Below are positions 60,147-64,000 of a stretch of DNA of 64,000 nt, one piece after another. This DNA comes from Dorea_A sp016295505 (GTDB taxonomy: Bacteria; Bacillota; Clostridia; Lachnospirales; Lachnospiraceae), in assembly GCF_039832105.1 (NCBI RefSeq), contig NZ_JBDOHS010000007.1:1-64000 (forward strand), in the 5' to 3' direction. The position numbers and the translations under genes were made by a program. Under the pieces are notes generated by a model, which was not told where the DNA came from, did not search any database, and was given only the letters and a program-made list of their open reading frames with translations. Every line of letters starts with the position of its first letter. Within the stretch, counting starts at the first letter, position 1.

Positions 60147-61397
60147 ATGGATTTAGCAGCTTTGATTGAAAGTGGAATGGACGTGACAGAAGCGGCCGGA
60201 CTGCTTATGAATATTATGTGGACAATGATCGGTGCCATTCTGGTATATTTCATGCAGGCTGGTTTTGCAATGTGCGAAGCCGGTTTTACCAGAGCAAAGA
60301 ACACCGGAAATATCCTGATGAAAAATATGATGGACTTTGTACTCGGAAGTTTATTCTTCTTTGTATTTGGATTCGCACTCATGCACGGAACAGATTTTCA
60401 CGGTATCATCGGTATCAAAGGATTCTTTAACCCTACATCTCTCGCAGATGCAGACGGAATGATCAACGGCCTTCCAATCGGAGTATTTATGATCTTCCAT
60501 ACCGTTTTCTGTGCGACAGCGGCAACAATTGTATCCGGTTCTATGGCTGAAAGAACAAAATTCGCAGCTTATCTGGCATACAGTGCTGCCATCAGTATCT
60601 TCATCTATCCGGTATCCGGACACTGGATCTGGGGCGGCGGTTTCTTATCTGAGTTGGGATTCCACGATTTTGCCGGTTCTACTGCAGTACATATGGTCGG
60701 TGGTATCTGCGCACTGGTTGGTGCTAAGATCCTCGGACCTCGTATCGGAAAATACGGAAAAGACGGAAAAGCCAAAGCAATTCCGGGACACAATCTTCCA
60801 ATTGCGGCTCTCGGTGTATTTATCTTATGGTTCTGCTGGTTCGGATTCAACTGTGGTTCTACCACAGCCGCAACTACAAGCCTTGGCCATATCGCCATGA
60901 CAACCAACCTCGCAGCCGCAGCCGCAACACTGGTTGCAATGATCGTCACATGGGTACGCTATGGCAAACCGGATGTATCTATGACATTTAATGGTTCTCT
61001 TGCAGGTCTGGTTGCAATTACAGCCGGATGTGACGTTGTAAATGAGTGGGAAGCCATCATCATCGGTGCTCTCGCAGGTGCAATCGTTGTCTTCTCTGTT
61101 GAAATTATTGACCAGAAGATCAAAATCGATGATCCGGTCGGTGCGATCAGTGTACATGGTGTATGTGGTGCGTTCGGTACCATTCTTACCGGTGTCTTTG
61201 GTGATGGATGTAACCTGGGAACCCAGATACTTGGTGTTGCCGCAACTGCAGCTTTTGTATTCGTAATGGCATTCATTGTATTTACAGTGATCAACAAAAC
61301 AATCGGACTTCGTGTTACCAAAGAAGAAGAAATCGATGGCCTGGACGTTCACGAACATGGCTCCAGCGCATATGCAGATTTCAACTTCCGTATATAA
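60147..61397 (+). CDS. amt: Ammonium transporter
   Basis: Protein of 416 aa with eleven predicted helices. Motifs of the Amt family: FMQAGFAMCEAGFTRAKNTGNILMKNMMDF, DFAGSTAVHMVGGICALVGA (conserved His-region), and GVFILWFCWFGFNCGST; HGVCGAFGTILTGVFG near 335 contains the second pore His. It conducts ammonium and is the target of GlnK. A hairpin terminator follows. Confidence 0.96.
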   Translation: MDLAALIESGMDVTEAAGLLMNIMWTMIGAILVYFMQAGFAMCEAGFTRAKNTGNILMKNMMDFVLGSLFFFVFGFALMHGTDFHGIIGIKGFFNPTSLADADGMINGLPIGVFMIFHTVFCATAATIVSGSMAERTKFAAYLAYSAAISIFIYPVSGHWIWGGGFLSELGFHDFAGSTAVHMVGGICALVGAKILGPRIGKYGKDGKAKAIPGHNLPIAALGVFILWFCWFGFNCGSTTAATTSLGHIAMTTNLAAAAATLVAMIVTWVRYGKPDVSMTFNGSLAGLVAITAGCDVVNEWEAIIIGALAGAIVVFSVEIIDQKIKIDDPVGAISVHGVCGAFGTILTGVFGDGCNLGTQILGVAATAAFVFVMAFIVFTVINKTIGLRVTKEEEIDGLDVHEHGSSAYADFNFRI

Positions 61398-61450
61398 TTT
61401 TGATAATAACGCAACCCATTTATCGATATATTTCCTCTTAAAGTGAAAAG

Positions 61451-61510
61451 GAGACTGACGCATAATAAAGATATTAATCTATATTGTGCAGCAGTCTCTC
61501 TTTCTTTTAT
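61451..61510 (+). terminator. Terminator after amt
   Basis: GAGACTG (61451-61457) and CAGTCTC (61492-61498) with further pairing inside (ATATTAATCTATAT), followed by CTTTCTTTT. It overlaps the stop codon of the convergent GH2 gene. Confidence 0.7.
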
Positions 61511-63255
61511 AATAGCCGATTATTCAATTGTACGACCACTTCTTCCTTCATCTTCAATATCCGGCGATCATATGTAAGGATTCCATTCACCTCTTCTTCA
61601 ACATCCGAAAGCTGTGTGTATACGGTAGCTGACAGACCATTTTTCACGTTCGGAAGAATCTCCTGCTCTATCAGCTTCCGATATCCTTCTGTCAACTCTT
61701 CTATGGTTCCGAATGTCCGATAACCATATATCTTTTCATACATCCGATGTCCCGGAAGACCAAGTGAATATCCGCCAAATTCCGTAAGTGCCGCTACTCT
61801 CTTCTCCGGCACGATTTTCAATGGGAAAAAATAATCATGAATACTGTGGATATCCCCTCCACCCTGATCAAACCAGCCGCTTGCCTGGTCGATCAGTCTG
61901 GTATGATCTTCTCTTTCTGCTTCCCGCGTAACCTCCTGTGCATAAAACTGTCCCCATCCTTCATTGAACAGAACCCAGGTTACGATTGACGGATGATTAT
62001 ACAGATGACGGATCGTCTGTTTCATTTCTTCCAGAAACTGGATTCTGCTTTCTTCTTCCCGTCTTCCAAGAAGCCTTAGTGTTGAATCTTTTCTTTTTAT
62101 ATGGAAGAATTCCATTGCAGTCGCCAGATAGGTCACATACCAGTGGCGATAGCTCTGACCTCCATTTACCATATCCTGCCACACCAGCATTCCCAGACGG
62201 TCACAATGATAATACCATCTTTGCGGCTCAATCTTTACATGCTTTCTCAGCATATTAAATCCCAGCTCTTTCATCTTCCGGATATCATAGATCATCGCCT
62301 CATCACAGGGCGGTGTATACAAACCATCCGGCCAGTATCCCTGATCCAGTACTCCTTTTTGAAAGTATGGTCGATGATTCAGACACATTCTTGGAATTCC
62401 ATTTTCATCCTCTTCCACACTGATGTGCCGCATCGCTGCATAACTCTCAACCCGATCCTCTCCCATACAGACCTCTATCTGATACAGATAAGGATCTTCC
62501 GGACTCCAGCTGTGCATATCAGGAATCGCAATCTCCAGATCGGTTCCTGTATATCCGGCTGTCCGAATCGGCTGCATCTCTTCTGTGTAGATTACTGCTT
62601 CGACAGGTTCCTTTTTCTCCGGATAAGAGGATGTTACATGGATCCTGAGCTTACCTTCATCGTACAGAGGAGTATTTTCCAGATTACAGATATAATGCTC
62701 CGGCACCTGTTCCATCCAGACAGTCTGCCAGATCCCGCTCTGCGCCGTATAGAACATCCCACCCTTTTTCAGCTTCTGTTTCCCTCTGCTGTAAAAACAG
62801 GTATCCGAATAATCTCTCACCATCACGATCAATTCGTCCATCTGTCCCGTCATCTTTTCTGTAATATCCACTGAAAACGGAAGATATCCTCCCAGATGTC
62901 CGGCAAGAAATTTTCCGTTCAGATAGACTGCCGCATACTGATCCACCGCGCCAAAATGCAGCAGCCATCTCTTCCCTTCTGTCTTTTCTACAGTCTTCGG
63001 CAGTGTCCTTCGATACCACAGATACTCCTGCGGCTTTAACTGTCTTTCCACTCCGGATAGAAAGGATTCCGGAGAAAATGGCACCAGGATCGTACCGTCA
63101 TATTTTTCAGGAATTTTTTTGGTATCCGTAATCACATATTCCCATAATCCATTCAGATTGACATAACTGTCCCGCTTCATCAGCGGTCTTGGATATTCTT
63201 CCCACACATGCTTTGGATCTATCTGTGAGGTCCACATCGTCTCCAGCTGCTTCAT
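61507..63255 (-). CDS. Glycoside hydrolase family 2 enzyme (beta-galactosidase/glucuronidase-like)
   Basis: Protein of 582 aa from the ATG at 63255 (RBS AGAGG). It has a jelly-roll sugar-binding domain (LNGLWEYVITDTKKIPEKYDG; GAVDQYAAVYLNGKFLAGHLGGYLPF), an Ig-like domain and a TIM barrel. The acid/base is Glu432 in FNEGWGQ and the nucleophile is likely Glu492 in TEFGGYS. There is no signal peptide, so the enzyme acts in the cytoplasm. GH2 covers beta-galactosidase, beta-glucuronidase and beta-mannosidase; the substrate is not set. It is followed by, and convergent with, amt. Confidence 0.9.
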   Translation of the reverse strand: MKQLETMWTSQIDPKHVWEEYPRPLMKRDSYVNLNGLWEYVITDTKKIPEKYDGTILVPFSPESFLSGVERQLKPQEYLWYRRTLPKTVEKTEGKRWLLHFGAVDQYAAVYLNGKFLAGHLGGYLPFSVDITEKMTGQMDELIVMVRDYSDTCFYSRGKQKLKKGGMFYTAQSGIWQTVWMEQVPEHYICNLENTPLYDEGKLRIHVTSSYPEKKEPVEAVIYTEEMQPIRTAGYTGTDLEIAIPDMHSWSPEDPYLYQIEVCMGEDRVESYAAMRHISVEEDENGIPRMCLNHRPYFQKGVLDQGYWPDGLYTPPCDEAMIYDIRKMKELGFNMLRKHVKIEPQRWYYHCDRLGMLVWQDMVNGGQSYRHWYVTYLATAMEFFHIKRKDSTLRLLGRREEESRIQFLEEMKQTIRHLYNHPSIVTWVLFNEGWGQFYAQEVTREAEREDHTRLIDQASGWFDQGGGDIHSIHDYFFPLKIVPEKRVAALTEFGGYSLGLPGHRMYEKIYGYRTFGTIEELTEGYRKLIEQEILPNVKNGLSATVYTQLSDVEEEVNGILTYDRRILKMKEEVVVQLNNRLL

Positions 63256-63297
63256 ACCATCCACCTCTTCCTTCTTATCCAGAATACGTTCCGGAAA

Positions 63298-63924
63298 TTA
63301 CAGCACCAGAACATGGATCCCGGGATCTATGTCTGCATCCGTCGAACATACTGCAATTCTTGCCCGATTCCCCGCATCTGCATATTCTCTGCAATAATAT
63401 TTTTCCGGATATTCACGGGGTTTTTTCAAAAGCTTCGGGATCCCCTGCTCATCCCAGCAAAACGCATACGTACGTGTATCCAATGCCATGCCTTTTCTCG
63501 TCGCTTTCATAAAGCTTTCTTTTAATACCCAGTAACGATAGAACATCTCTTTTTGTTTTTCCGAGTCCGGTATTTCCACAATATGACGATACTCTTCCTC
63601 ACAGAAAAACCGTCTGGCAACCGAAAGCTTCATATCTCCGATCATTTCCACATCGCATCCGACCATCTGCCCCGGTTCATCACTGAAGGAACACAATGCA
63701 TAGTTTCCCGAGTGCGAAAGATTAAATACACATGTCTCCCCCAGTCCTTCTGTCTCCTTCACATATTCCCACAATGTCCAGGCACCTATACTTCTTGCCC
63801 TGTCCTGTGCCATCCGGAAGCGTTTTGCTTTTTCCTGACGCCAAAGCGGAACATTTTCATAATATTTCTGATACGTTTCTTCTATTAATAAGGGGGTTAT
63901 ATCTGTAATCCAGGTTCTTACCAT
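63298..63924 (-). CDS. 4'-phosphopantetheinyl transferase, Sfp-type
   Basis: Protein of 208 aa, RBS GGAGG. Sfp-like motifs: FNLSHSGNYALC near residue 88, GCDVEMI near 108 (Asp and Glu for Mg) and WVLKESFMKATRKG near 151 (Glu/Lys). It transfers phosphopantetheine from CoA to carrier proteins, such as those of NRPS/PKS or secondary fatty acid synthases. No such gene is present nearby, so the partner is unknown. The GH2 gene follows 42 bp after it. A TTGACA on the plus strand (63984-63989) near the window end may belong to a divergent promoter. Confidence 0.9.
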   Translation of the reverse strand: MVRTWITDITPLLIEETYQKYYENVPLWRQEKAKRFRMAQDRARSIGAWTLWEYVKETEGLGETCVFNLSHSGNYALCSFSDEPGQMVGCDVEMIGDMKLSVARRFFCEEEYRHIVEIPDSEKQKEMFYRYWVLKESFMKATRKGMALDTRTYAFCWDEQGIPKLLKKPREYPEKYYCREYADAGNRARIAVCSTDADIDPGIHVLVL

Positions 63925-64000
63925 ATATATGACCTCCGGTTTATTTCATTACAATAACCTTTCTCAAATTTTTCATAAAAAGTGTTGACATCTATTTTTT

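Overview
The window looks like chromosomal DNA from a spore-forming, low-to-moderate G+C Firmicute, most probably a gut Lachnospiraceae. Supporting signs are two T-box leaders, SpoIIQ/SpoIID genes, Shine-Dalgarno sites of the GGAGG type, a long type-2 IleRS, a potCD fusion and several proteins typical of that family. No rRNA, tRNA or CRISPR array was seen, and there is no sign of a prophage or conjugative island.

Layout. 1-6.0 kb: the end of an IS481-type element, a lipoprotein, an unknown protein, a membrane-tethered sigma factor and a DUF885 peptidase. 6-11 kb: a polyamine importer operon (potCD fusion, potB, extended potA, XRE-cupin regulator). 11-17 kb: pseudouridine synthase, Ca/Na antiporter, T-box-proS, a REP-associated transposase (RAYT) and cca. 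17-27 kb: a 5-oxoproline/amino-acid cluster (AEC, AlsT, frameshifted dicarboxylate symporter, pxpA, hydroxyacid dehydrogenase, pxpC, pxpB, LysR, class V aminotransferase). 27-32 kb: a redox group (polyferredoxin, 51-aa CXXC protein, TlpA lipoprotein), an MBL hydrolase and a molybdopterin enzyme. 32-37 kb: a JetABC/MksFEB SMC operon with no jetD. 37-43 kb: ECF sigma/anti-sigma pair, ECF-S transporter, TrhA, GIY-YIG protein, SpoIIQ and SpoIID. 43-52 kb: glgP, T-box-ileS, a complete IS481-type element, dacA. 52-58 kb: cysK, tadA, DUF6128-like protein, dgt, an HTH/acidic protein, ClC channel. 58-64 kb: HTH-Uma2 fusion, P-II and Amt genes each behind an attenuator-like hairpin, a GH2 enzyme and a phosphopantetheinyl transferase.

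The most unusual thing is a family of eight near-identical GC-ended palindromes scattered over about 43 kb. Six are composites of exactly 53 nt: a 21-nt half plus a 32-nt palindrome beginning GGGACGG and ending CCGTCCC. One mirror-image pair brackets a single-copy HUH/Tyr RAYT gene, which makes this a candidate REPIN-RAYT system in a Firmicute. The elements sit hard against stop codons and Shine-Dalgarno sites, and one lies in frame inside a pseudouridine synthase gene. Other notable points are the sigma factor fused to a membrane anchor and ectodomain, the JetABC operon whose jetD place is taken by a molybdoenzyme, twin promoter-hairpin modules before glnK and amt, a 7-bp tandem duplication that breaks a symporter gene, a 25-bp target duplication around the IS, and a hairpin before spoIID that combines terminator, RBS and a possible sigma-E promoter.
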